A stretch of DNA of 36,369 nucleotides from Defluviibacillus sp043739385 (GTDB taxonomy: Bacteria > Pseudomonadota > Gammaproteobacteria > Burkholderiales > Burkholderiaceae_C): the NCBI GenBank assembly GCA_043739385.1, contig JAYUED010000134.1:1-36369 (forward strand), given 5' to 3'. Below the pieces are notes generated by a model that had not been told where the DNA came from, searched no databases, and saw only the letters and a list, made by a program, of their open reading frames with translations. Positions within the stretch are counted from its first letter, which is position 1. Each line of letters opens with the position of its first letter. This document shows, piece after piece, positions 1 to 7,322 of the stretch. Position numbers and translations under genes: made by a program.

Positions 1-31
1 TCAGATTGAGCTTCAAGTTGGCTTGTTTCAT
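1..31 (-). CDS. Possible 5' end of an unidentified gene running off the left edge
   Basis: An ATG on the minus strand at 29-31 opens a frame reading MKQANLKLNL up to the window edge. It lies 65 bases downstream of the thiolase stop on the same strand, so it could be the next gene of that transcript. Only ten codons are visible, there is no strong ribosome binding site (a weak GAGA lies about 10 bases upstream), and no family can be named. Confidence 0.35.
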   Translation of the reverse strand, partial: MKQANLKLNL

Positions 32-96
32 GGGCTGTATTTTCTCAGGCCGGGCTTACTGCAAGCACACAGGTGCCGGAGTTATGCAGAGCTTCC

Positions 97-1326
97 TTAG
101 CTGCGTGCCATCTTGCTGCTCTTGCTGTCAGTGACGCGAATAATGGTCGCATAGCCACTATCGCCAGCTGCGCAGCCAGTAAACAGCCCCACGCCGCCGC
201 CGCGCAGCACCAGCTCTTCGATCAGCTCAATAATGGCGCGCATCCCAGTGGGGGCTTGCGGGTGGCCCCAGATGATGGAGCTACCGTAGTTGTTCATCTT
301 GTCCCAGGCAAAGCCCAAATCTCGCGATAAGGCGATGTCATTTACCGCGAAGGGGTTGTGGGTTTTGATGGCGTCGATCTGGCCAATGGTCAGGTTAGCG
401 GCCTTCATGGCGTTCAGCGCAGCGGGCGATGGGGCCATCGGCATATAGCCTTTCTCGACACGAGCCATGCCAAAGCTCAAAATTTCGATCTCGATACCAG
501 GGTTGGTGGCCACCGCTTTGGCGCGGGCACGGCTGGTGACGATTGCCCCTGCGTTGCCGTCAGCGGGGTGGGTTTGACCACCAAAGGTGACCGTGCCGCC
601 TTCTTTGACGGGCTTCAATTTAGCCAAGCCGTCAGCCGTGGTGGGGAAGATGCCTTCGTCAGCGGTAAGCAGGCCAGTTTGTTTACGGAATTTGGAATCG
701 GTCAGCGCCACGTCCACCATGTAGCGCTTTTGGAAAGCGCGGTCATCGGCCAGCGCAGCGGTGTACTGGTTGTAGCGGTGCAGCTTGAGCTCGTGCTGCT
801 CTTGCGTACTGATGCCATAGCGTGCAGCCACGTTTTCGCCGGTTTGTAGCATCGGGTTTTTGGCATAAGGGTCATGGCCCATGTTGTCGGGCACCCAGTG
901 TTCGGTGATGCCGTAGCCACCCGTGCCTGATGGGTCAGGGTAGTAGACGACGGGGCCGTTAGATTGGCGATCAGCCATCACCAACAAGGCGCAATCAGCG
1001 CTACCGCAGGTGATTTCTTGTGCTGCCATTTGTAGTGCGCGCACGCTGGTGGCGCAAGCCTGCTGGACAGTGGGACCTGCCACGTGGTCGATGCCCATCA
1101 GGCCGGTGACGTAAGGCAGGCCGTAGAAGCTGCCTTTTTGGGGGTTGGTCAAACCCAAAATACCCAAATCAATCTGCGCCGTGTCGAAATTCTTCGACTG
1201 CAAAACTTGTTTGCCCACGTTCGCCGCGAGAGGCAGCGCGTTCAGGTTGGCCAGCGAGCCCTGCCACTTGGCAAAAGGAGTTGACCAGTAGATACCGTAA
1301 GGAATGAAGGCTTGCAGGGTTGTCAT
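97..1326 (-). CDS. Thiolase-family acyl-CoA acetyltransferase (beta-ketothiolase)
   Basis: This is a 409-residue thiolase-fold protein. The acyl-accepting cysteine is Cys91 in QQACATS. The second half carries HNPFA near 323-327, a GHP motif with His355, and the C-terminal active-site Cys385 in GCAAGDSGYA, so the catalytic set looks complete. Family knowledge: such enzymes cleave 3-ketoacyl-CoA with CoA to a shortened acyl-CoA and acetyl-CoA. It diverges from a crotonase, a feruloyl-CoA synthetase-like ligase and an SDR, so I infer it is the last step of CoA-dependent side-chain shortening of ferulate-type acids, giving vanilloyl-CoA-like products. HNPFA replaces the usual NEAFA, as in SCP2-type thiolases, so an unusual acyl substrate is plausible. 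The ATG at 1326 has a GAGA about 10 bases upstream. Confidence 0.85.
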   Translation of the reverse strand: MTTLQAFIPYGIYWSTPFAKWQGSLANLNALPLAANVGKQVLQSKNFDTAQIDLGILGLTNPQKGSFYGLPYVTGLMGIDHVAGPTVQQACATSVRALQMAAQEITCGSADCALLVMADRQSNGPVVYYPDPSGTGGYGITEHWVPDNMGHDPYAKNPMLQTGENVAARYGISTQEQHELKLHRYNQYTAALADDRAFQKRYMVDVALTDSKFRKQTGLLTADEGIFPTTADGLAKLKPVKEGGTVTFGGQTHPADGNAGAIVTSRARAKAVATNPGIEIEILSFGMARVEKGYMPMAPSPAALNAMKAANLTIGQIDAIKTHNPFAVNDIALSRDLGFAWDKMNNYGSSIIWGHPQAPTGMRAIIELIEELVLRGGGVGLFTGCAAGDSGYATIIRVTDSKSSKMARS

Positions 1327-1398
1327 CGTGTTGTCTCTAAAAGTGAATCAGCAGTGAATTTGCCTGGGAAAGTTAGGGTTTTCACGGATATTTGTGGC

Positions 1399-1432
1399 TT
1401 GTTACAGCATCAAATTAGTTATAGACTGTAAC
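1399..1432 (+). promoter_or_regulatory. Candidate promoter and repressor operator between thiolase and crotonase genes
   Basis: In the 137-base divergent intergenic region, TTGTTA (1399-1404) and TAGACT (1422-1427) are 17 bases apart, each matching the sigma-70 hexamers at four of six positions. Overlapping them are three half-sites: GTTACAG (1401-1407), GTTATAG (1418-1424) and CTGTAAC (1426-1432). The last two form the near-palindrome GTTATAGACTGTAAC, and the first and third form a perfect inverted repeat. A repressor bound here would cover the -10. The MarR protein encoded at 6189-6656 is the obvious candidate, but that link is inference. Confidence 0.45.
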
Positions 1433-1463
1433 CAGTTTAATAATTTTCAGCAAGGCCTTTAAT

Positions 1464-2249
1464 ATGACCGTCACGCAAATTTCCAAAGACCTTTCCTTAG
1501 AGTTCAAGGGCGCTGTTGCCATCGTGCGGCTGACCCGTCCAACCAAGCGTAACGCTATCAACGATGCGCTGGTTTTGGCACTGCGCAGTGTGTTCGAGTC
1601 GTTCAGCAGCGACACCAAAGCAGCGGTGATTGCCGGGGAAGGCGATCACTTTTGTGCGGGTCTGGATTTGAGCGAACTCAGCGACCGCGATGCCGTGCAA
1701 GGCCTGCACCATTCGCGCATGTGGCACAAGGCTCTGGACGCTGTGCAGTTTGGCCCCGTGCCAGTGATTACTGCACTGCACGGTGCCGTGGTCGGTGGCG
1801 GGTTGGAGCTGGCCAGCGCCAGCCACATCCGAGTGGCCGATGAATCTACGTTTTACGCACTGCCAGAAGGCTCACGCGGTATTTTTGTGGGTGGCGGGGC
1901 ATCGGTGCGCGTACCCAAGCTGGTGGGTGTGGCCCGCATGACGGACATGATGATGACAGGCCGTGTCTACAACGCGCAAGACGGTGAACGTGCTGGCTTT
2001 GCGCAGTATCTGGTGCCCACTGGCCAAGCGTTCGCCAAAGCGCTGGACATTGCCGAGAAAGTCGCCATGAACGCCCCCATGACCAATTACGCGCTGACAC
2101 AGGTGCTGCCCCGCATTGCAGAGCAAACAGCTGACCACGGCTTGCTGACCGAATCGCTAGTGGCAGCCATCACGCAATCTGCGCCTGAAGCCAAGGAGCG
2201 GGTGAAGGCGTTCTTGGAAGGACGGGCAAGCAAGGTGCAAAAGGGCTGA
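1464..2249 (+). CDS. Crotonase/enoyl-CoA hydratase family protein
   Basis: This 261-residue crotonase shows the two oxyanion-hole segments, FCAGLDL at 63-69 and GAVVGGG at 107-113. Both glutamates used by true hydratases are present: Glu115 in GGGLELA and Glu135 in LPEGSRG. It should therefore hydrate a 2-enoyl-CoA to a 3-hydroxyacyl-CoA in the cytoplasm. It lies 51 bases before the feruloyl-CoA synthetase-like gene and the SDR follows that, so I infer the substrate is feruloyl-CoA or a related cinnamoyl-CoA. A hydratase/lyase making vanillin directly is the alternative, but the neighbouring dehydrogenase and thiolase favour plain hydration. The ATG has AAGG eight bases upstream and lies about 35 bases beyond the candidate promoter. 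Confidence 0.85.
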   Translation: MTVTQISKDLSLEFKGAVAIVRLTRPTKRNAINDALVLALRSVFESFSSDTKAAVIAGEGDHFCAGLDLSELSDRDAVQGLHHSRMWHKALDAVQFGPVPVITALHGAVVGGGLELASASHIRVADESTFYALPEGSRGIFVGGGASVRVPKLVGVARMTDMMMTGRVYNAQDGERAGFAQYLVPTGQAFAKALDIAEKVAMNAPMTNYALTQVLPRIAEQTADHGLLTESLVAAITQSAPEAKERVKAFLEGRASKVQKG

Positions 2250-2300
2250 TTTCCCTCACTCTGCACAACAAGCCCCAAGCCCAAGCGACCGGAGACAACT

Positions 2301-4199
2301 ATGACAGCCCAATATGTTCGAAGCGCTCAAAACGCCAAAACTGCCACATACCGCCCCATGAAATTCGGCGTCACCCGCGTGCAGTTGCGCGACGGCGTGG
2401 CGGGTACGAGCTACATGCGTGCTGAACCCGAGCTGCAACCTTACGCCCCCACCATGGGCGAGCGCCTCGTGCACTGGGCCTCCACCACACCAGACCGCAC
2501 CCTGTTCGCCCGCCGCGTCAGGTTGTCTGATGGCAGCACGGGCGACTGGGTACATCTGAGCTTTGCCCAAGCCCTGAGTGCTGCACGCCACATCGGCCAA
2601 GCGCTGCTTGACCGGGGTTTGAACGCCGAGCGCCCCGTATTAATCCTGAGCGACAACGATTTAGAGCACGCCATGCTGTCGCTGGCTTGCCTCTATGTGG
2701 GCGTGCCTTACTGCGCCATCTCACCCGCCTATTCCACGCTGGGCACCACGTTCGACAAGTTCAAGCACGCCATGGCCACGCTGACGCCCGGCTTGGTGTT
2801 CGCCAGCGACGGGGCTCGCTTTGGCAAGGGCATGACCGCTGTGGTGCCCGCTGACTGCGAGATTGCTCTTACTTCTGTAGCAGGCTTCACAAGATCAGTA
2901 GGCACCATAAGCACTTTTGAGCAACTTTTAGCAACCGAGTTCACGCCAGCCGTCGATGCAGAATTTGCGTGCCTAAAGCCAGAGAGCATCGTTAAATTCA
3001 GCTTCACCAGCGGTTCGACCAAGATGCCCAAGGCGGTCGTCACCACCCACCGCATGTGGTGCGCCAATCAGCAGCAAATGGCGCAGTCCATGCCATCGAT
3101 TACTGACGGTGCGCTGGTGCTGGTCGATTGGCTGCCTTGGAACCACACTTTTGGCGGGAACCATAACTTTGGCATGGTCCTCACCCACGGCGGCACGCTC
3201 TACATCGATGACGGAAAACCCACCCCCGCAGGAATGTCCGAGACACTGCGCAACCTGCGTGAAATTGCCCCGACGCTCTACTTCAATGTCCCGACCGGGT
3301 TTGAAGTGATCGCCGAGGTCATGAAGACTGACGATGCCTTGCGCCGCAACCTTCTGAGCCGAGTGCGTATGTTCTTTTACGCAGCCGCCGCCCTGTCGCA
3401 ACCGATATGGGACGCCCTGCACAGCGCCCAAGAGCGCGAAATCGGTGAGCGCATCGTGATGGCCACGGGTTTGGGTATGACGGAAACCTGCCCCTTTGCA
3501 CTGTGCGTGACGAACGCGAACGTCAAGGCCGGCGACATTGGTGTACCCACACCGGGCATGGAGGTCAAACTGATTAATGTGGAAGGCAAAGTCGAGGTCC
3601 GCTACAAAGGTCCGAATGTCACGCCCGGCTATTGGCGCAACCCCGAAGCCACAGTAGAAGCATTTGACGAGGAAGGCTTCTTCGCCAGCGGTGACGCGGT
3701 GAAGTGGATTGATGACGGCGATGTCCACCAAGGCTTGGCATTCGATGGCCGTATCGCCGAAGACTTCAAGCTCAGTACCGGCACATTCGTCAGCGTGGGG
3801 CCGATGCGCAGCAAAATCATCGCAGCCGGTGCGCCCTATGTGCAAGATGTGGTGCTGACCGGGTTGAACCTGAAAGAAGTCGGTGCGATGGTTTTCCCCA
3901 CAGGCCATGTTCGCAAACTCTCAGGCTTGGGCGAGTCGGCCAGCATGGCCGACGTGCTGAGCAGCCCGCCGGTGGTGGCAGCCTTCCAGGCCACAGTGAA
4001 TGCGTTGGCCAAAACTTCCACCGGTAGCGCCAGTCGGGTCGCCCGGCTGTGTCTGCTGGACGCCCCCCCCTCACTGGATTTGGGTGAGATCACAGACAAA
4101 GGCTCGATCAACCAGCGCGCCGTGCTGAAGCATCGGGAAGCACTGGTAAATGCATTGCATGACGACAGCTTGCTGAACGTTTTCAAGCCTCAAATTTGA
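2301..4199 (+). CDS. fcs: Feruloyl-CoA synthetase-like acyl-CoA ligase (ANL superfamily)
   Basis: This 632-residue protein is an adenylate-forming acid-CoA ligase. The phosphate-binding P-loop is FTSGSTKMPK at 235-244, the aromatic segment LPWNHTFGGNHNFG typical of the feruloyl-CoA synthase branch follows near 275, GLGMTETCPF lies near 390, and the hinge-region Asp is in FFASGDAVKW near 455. Family role: ATP-dependent activation of ferulate, p-coumarate or caffeate to the CoA thioester. The start is supported by GGAG at 2291-2294, six bases before the ATG. The gene sits between crotonase and SDR on the same strand. A run of eight C at 4063-4070 near the 3' end remains in frame. The exact substrate cannot be read from sequence; another aryl- or fatty-acid ligase is possible. 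Confidence 0.85.
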   Translation: MTAQYVRSAQNAKTATYRPMKFGVTRVQLRDGVAGTSYMRAEPELQPYAPTMGERLVHWASTTPDRTLFARRVRLSDGSTGDWVHLSFAQALSAARHIGQALLDRGLNAERPVLILSDNDLEHAMLSLACLYVGVPYCAISPAYSTLGTTFDKFKHAMATLTPGLVFASDGARFGKGMTAVVPADCEIALTSVAGFTRSVGTISTFEQLLATEFTPAVDAEFACLKPESIVKFSFTSGSTKMPKAVVTTHRMWCANQQQMAQSMPSITDGALVLVDWLPWNHTFGGNHNFGMVLTHGGTLYIDDGKPTPAGMSETLRNLREIAPTLYFNVPTGFEVIAEVMKTDDALRRNLLSRVRMFFYAAAALSQPIWDALHSAQEREIGERIVMATGLGMTETCPFALCVTNANVKAGDIGVPTPGMEVKLINVEGKVEVRYKGPNVTPGYWRNPEATVEAFDEEGFFASGDAVKWIDDGDVHQGLAFDGRIAEDFKLSTGTFVSVGPMRSKIIAAGAPYVQDVVLTGLNLKEVGAMVFPTGHVRKLSGLGESASMADVLSSPPVVAAFQATVNALAKTSTGSASRVARLCLLDAPPSLDLGEITDKGSINQRAVLKHREALVNALHDDSLLNVFKPQI

Positions 4200-4237
4200 T
4201 AGCTTAAGCCCCAATACATTCCAAAATTTCAGATGTA

Positions 4238-4276
4238 TTTGATTCTTAATTTTTATTTTGATTCTTAATTTTATTT
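4238..4276. repeat. AT-rich tandem direct repeat, two units of 19 bases
   Basis: TTTGATTCTTAATTTT occurs at 4238-4253 and again at 4257-4272, giving a 19-base period with almost identical units. It forms an AT-rich island in the 107-base gap between the ligase and SDR genes. It could be an UP-element-like or protein-binding region feeding a separate SDR promoter. No convincing -35/-10 pair was found next to it, and the function is unknown. Confidence 0.6.
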
Positions 4277-4306
4277 AGCTCTTTTTTAACCTCAAAAGGA
4301 CACACC

Positions 4307-5092
4307 ATGAACATCCAAGGACATAGCGCACTCATCACCGGCGGCGCCTCTGGTCTGGGCGAAGCCACCGCCCGTGAACTCGCCCGCCAAGGGGCCAAAG
4401 TCACTCTACTTGACGTAAACATCACACTGGCCGAAACCGTGGCGGCGGACATCAACGCCCAGTATGGTGCGGGCACCGCAATCGCCTGCCAATGCGACAT
4501 CACCAACACCGAGAGCACCCAAGCCGCCATCACCAAAGCCGCTGAGGCACACGGCACAGCACGCATTTTGATGAACGTGGCCGGTATCGGCAGCGCCAAA
4601 CGCATCGTGCAACGTGACGGCTCACCAGCCCCACTGGAAGATTTCGTCAAAGTCATCAACGTGAATTTAATTGGTGGCTACAACATGGCACGCCTGTTCG
4701 CCGCCGCGTGCTGCAAGCTAGACCCGCTCCCGAATGGAGAGCGCGGCGTGATGCTGTTCACGGCCTCAGTAGCCGCGTTTGATGGCCAAGTCGGTCAACA
4801 GGCGTACAGCGCGTCCAAAGGTGGCTTGGTCGGCATGACACTGCCCATGGCGCGTGATTTGGCACAGCACGGAATCCGCGTTTGCACCATAGCCCCTGGA
4901 TTGTTCGCGACACCGCTGATGAAACAATTGCCCGAGCCGATTCAAGCCTCGTTAGCAGCCAGCATTCCCTTCCCTCCCCGTCTAGGCCACCCGGAAGAAT
5001 TCGCCCAACTGGCCGCACACATCGTGACCAACGGTCATTTGAACGGCGAAGTGATTCGCCTCGATGGCGCGCTGCGCATGGCACCACGCTGA
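4307..5092 (+). CDS. Short-chain dehydrogenase, 3-hydroxyacyl-CoA dehydrogenase (HSD10-like)
   Basis: This is a 261-residue classical SDR. The cofactor-binding TGGASGLG is at 11-18, the structural NVAG starts at Asn90, and the catalytic residues are Ser154, Tyr167 and Lys171 in YSASK. The Asp of LLDVN near 36 suggests NAD rather than NADP. It resembles type II 3-hydroxyacyl-CoA dehydrogenases, which oxidise 3-hydroxyacyl-CoA to 3-ketoacyl-CoA. Between ligase/hydratase and thiolase functions it supplies the missing oxidation step of a beta-oxidative phenylpropenoid route; this role is inferred from context. The start is supported by AAAGGA about seven bases before the ATG. The upstream gap contains an AT-rich tandem repeat, so it may have its own promoter. 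Confidence 0.85.
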   Translation: MNIQGHSALITGGASGLGEATARELARQGAKVTLLDVNITLAETVAADINAQYGAGTAIACQCDITNTESTQAAITKAAEAHGTARILMNVAGIGSAKRIVQRDGSPAPLEDFVKVINVNLIGGYNMARLFAAACCKLDPLPNGERGVMLFTASVAAFDGQVGQQAYSASKGGLVGMTLPMARDLAQHGIRVCTIAPGLFATPLMKQLPEPIQASLAASIPFPPRLGHPEEFAQLAAHIVTNGHLNGEVIRLDGALRMAPR

Positions 5093-5156
5093 TTTCGCTG
5101 CCACAACCAACGCGCCCCCTGAGCACATCAACCCACAACCCGTATTGGAGGCGACC

Positions 5157-6158
5157 ATGCACGCTCACTCTCATAACCGCCGTCATTTCATAACTACCCT
5201 AAGTGCTACTGCGGCACTGGGTGCTCTGTCGCCCTTGAACCTCTTTGCGCAATCCTTAGATCAGGTCAAAATTCTCTACGGCTTCCCAGCAGGCAGCTCA
5301 GGCGATACGGTGGCGCGGCGAGTGGGAGAAAAATTAGCAGGTACCGCCTTCACAAAGAACGTAGCCATTGTGGACAACAAACCTGGTGCAGGCGGGCGCA
5401 TTGCGTTGGAAACACTCAAGACCGCCCCCGCAGATGGCTCGGTACTGGCGCTGGCGCAGGTGTCAGCACTGGCCAATTACCCCCACATCTACAGCAAGCT
5501 CAATTACGACCCTAAAGACTTCGCACCGATTTCGATTGGTGCAGTGATGCACCATGGCTTGGCCGTCGGCCCCATGGTGCCTGTGAGCGTCAAGACACTT
5601 AAAGACTTTTTACTATGGGCTAAAGCTAATCCCAAAGATGCCAGCTACGGCTCGCCCGGTGCGGGTTCAACTCCGCACTTCCTGGGGGCGTTGCTGGGCT
5701 TGAGCGCCAATGTGGAGCTGCGCCACATCCCATACCGGGGTTCAATTCCTGGTGTGACAGATTTAGTGGGCGGACAATTGGCGTCTATGGTCACACCGAG
5801 TGGCGATTATTTGGCGCATATCAAATCAGGCAAAGTGCGTGTGCTGGCTACCTCGGGTAACAAGCGCTCGCCCTACTTGCCTGAAGTGCCGACGTTTACC
5901 GAGGAAGGCTTTAGCGAGTTGGTGGCCGAGGAGTGGTTTGGCTTTTACGCTCCAGCCAAGACCCCTGCGAGCGTGCTGGCCAACGCCAATATCGCTATCA
6001 ACAACGCCTTGCGTGACAAAACTGTGCTCGACAGTCTGGCCCTGGTGGGCTTGATTGCACGTGGCTCAACGGCGGAAGAAATGGCCAAGTCGCAACAAGC
6101 CGAGAACGACCGCTGGGGGCCATTGATCAAGAAGATCGGGTTCACGGCGGAGTCCTAA
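5157..6158 (+). CDS. Bug/TctC-family periplasmic solute receptor (tripartite tricarboxylate transporter type)
   Basis: This 333-residue protein begins with a twin-arginine export signal: NRRHFITTL, a hydrophobic stretch, then LFAQS as the likely cleavage region. The body is the Bug/TctC fold, with the early GFPAGSSGD segment and DNKPGAGGR that shape the ligand pocket. I chose the ATG at 5157 because GGAG lies six bases upstream and the signal peptide begins there; an in-frame GTG-type start at 5064 would bury the signal. No TctA/TctB membrane partners are present, as is common for the many orphan Bug receptors of Burkholderiales. The position in the catabolic cluster suggests it binds the aromatic acid substrate, but this is inference. 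The 64-base gap from the SDR suggests co-transcription. Confidence 0.85.
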   Translation: MHAHSHNRRHFITTLSATAALGALSPLNLFAQSLDQVKILYGFPAGSSGDTVARRVGEKLAGTAFTKNVAIVDNKPGAGGRIALETLKTAPADGSVLALAQVSALANYPHIYSKLNYDPKDFAPISIGAVMHHGLAVGPMVPVSVKTLKDFLLWAKANPKDASYGSPGAGSTPHFLGALLGLSANVELRHIPYRGSIPGVTDLVGGQLASMVTPSGDYLAHIKSGKVRVLATSGNKRSPYLPEVPTFTEEGFSELVAEEWFGFYAPAKTPASVLANANIAINNALRDKTVLDSLALVGLIARGSTAEEMAKSQQAENDRWGPLIKKIGFTAES

Positions 6159-6188
6159 GCGCAGTTCGATGGGCACGCACCCTGGGCG

Positions 6189-6656
6189 GTGACAATACCC
6201 GGCATGCGCAAATCGACTATCAAAACCACTGCAGCTGTTGATTCCAGCTTTCTCGAAACCCTGCTCGGATATAACACCAGGCGGGCATCATTGGCGATTA
6301 TTTCGCTTTTTTTGACACGCATGGCACAGTACGAGCTCCGCCCAGTGGAGTTCTCTGTGCTGTCGTTGATCTTGCACAACCCAGGCATCACCTCACGCGA
6401 GTTGTGCAGCAACTTGAACATATTGCCCCCCAATTTGGTTGGCATGATTACCGGACTGGAGAAGCGTGCGCTGGTAGACCGTATGCCACATCCCAGCGAT
6501 GGCCGTGCGTTGGGTCTGCACCTGACACCCGAGGGCATCGAACTGGCACAAAAAGCAGAGTTGACAGCAACGCAACTCGAACAAGACGCCTCAGAACGTT
6601 TGACGGCTACTGAGCGTAAAACCTTAATGCGTCTGCTGCAAAAAGTCTACCGCTGA
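6189..6656 (+). CDS. MarR-family transcriptional regulator
   Basis: This 155-residue protein has the MarR winged-helix layout: a dimerising N-terminal helix, then LRPVEFSVLSLILHNPGITSRELCSNLNI as the recognition region, and a wing in the DRMPHPSDGRALGLHLTPEG stretch, which matches the DxRDxR signature in form. MarR proteins of hydroxycinnamate clusters usually repress and are released by the aryl-CoA intermediate. Lying 30 bases after the receptor gene, it is probably co-transcribed with the cluster and a candidate to bind the 1401-1432 operator. The start is uncertain: GTG at 6189 is used here, but ATG at 6204 (150 residues) is equally possible and neither has a good ribosome binding site. 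Confidence 0.82.
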   Translation: MTIPGMRKSTIKTTAAVDSSFLETLLGYNTRRASLAIISLFLTRMAQYELRPVEFSVLSLILHNPGITSRELCSNLNILPPNLVGMITGLEKRALVDRMPHPSDGRALGLHLTPEGIELAQKAELTATQLEQDASERLTATERKTLMRLLQKVYR

Positions 6657-6721
6657 ACTGCACACACAAGTACTGAATAGCTATTAGGTGCAGTTCACAC
6701 AAGCACTAGCAGCTATGAATG

Positions 6722-6750
6722 TTGTAGCAATTCAATATTTACGCTATAGT
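6722..6750 (+). promoter_or_regulatory. Sigma-70-type promoter for the HxlR gene
   Basis: TTGTAG (6722-6727) and TATAGT (6745-6750) are separated by exactly 17 bases; the -10 matches consensus at five of six positions. A transcript from here would start near 6757 and carry a leader of about 125 bases before the regulator start codon. Confidence 0.5.
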
Positions 6751-6759
6751 CTCGGCTAA

Positions 6760-6882
6760 CCCCCTTGGGGTACAGTGCAAATCGCCGTTACAACCTTGTG
6801 TTGAACCGGCGCAGCGCAAAAAATCACACGATAGCTCAGGCCCGCGCCCGGAACCTGAGCCCCTAAAAAGAGGAGATGTCTC
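6760..6882 (+). promoter_or_regulatory. Hairpin-rich leader upstream of the HxlR gene, possible cis-regulatory RNA
   Basis: Three inverted repeats follow each other between the promoter and the ribosome binding site. They are CCCCTTGGGG (6761-6770); a hairpin at 6783-6811 with arms CGCCG/CGGCG and CAAC/GTTG around a five-base loop and a 3x3 internal loop; and GCTCAGG (6834-6840) with CCTGAGC (6854-6860) around a 13-base loop. The last hairpin ends ten bases before the strong GAGGAG (6870-6875). I do not recognise a known riboswitch class. Structure is seen; regulatory function is inference. Confidence 0.4.
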
Positions 6883-7197
6883 ATGAGTTCCAAAGAAAAT
6901 ATCGCCGTTAACCAGTTGTTGAGCCTGCTGGAGTCCCGCTATGCCATGCGCGTACTGTGGGCCTTGCGCGACGGCCATCCACAAACCTTTAGGCTGCTGC
7001 AAGACAGCGTGGGTGGCATTACGCCCAACACACTGAACACCCGCTTAAAAGAGTTACGCGAGGCTGACCTCATCACCCATGGCAACAATGGCTACATTGC
7101 TACCCCATCAGGTGCTGATTTGCTTAAGCGCTTGTCAGACTTGCAAGCATTTGCAGGGAAATGGGTAGTCAGTCAAGCCAAAAAAACCGCTGCCTAA
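6883..7197 (+). CDS. HxlR-family winged-helix transcriptional regulator
   Basis: This compact 104-residue protein has the HxlR layout: SRYAMRVLWALRDGHPQTFRLLQDSVGGITPNTLNTRLKEL as the helix-turn-helix, then ADLITHGNNGYIATPSGADL as the wing, with a short C-terminal dimerising helix. It lacks the N-terminal cysteine of redox or aldehyde sensors of this family; I see no cysteine at all, so thiol-based sensing is unlikely. GAGGAG lies seven bases before the ATG, an unusually strong site for this window. It precedes a fumarylacetoacetate hydrolase-family gene on the same strand by 125 bases, so it may regulate that gene or itself. The structured leader suggests added RNA-level control. Confidence 0.8.
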   Translation: MSSKENIAVNQLLSLLESRYAMRVLWALRDGHPQTFRLLQDSVGGITPNTLNTRLKELREADLITHGNNGYIATPSGADLLKRLSDLQAFAGKWVVSQAKKTAA

Positions 7198-7322
7198 AGC
7201 GGCGTACTGCCTGCTGCTGCCCCGGCCGGCATTATTCTTATTGCCCAAATGGGCGTACAGGCGCAGGATACGTGTTGAGTTAGTTTTAGCATGCGCAAAT
7301 ATTGGCTGCAAGTGAGGGTTTT

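Noticed and set aside
2973..3908. A 311-codon frame on the minus strand opposite the ligase gene
   Set aside because: It is a shadow of the ligase coding sequence with no recognisable domain.
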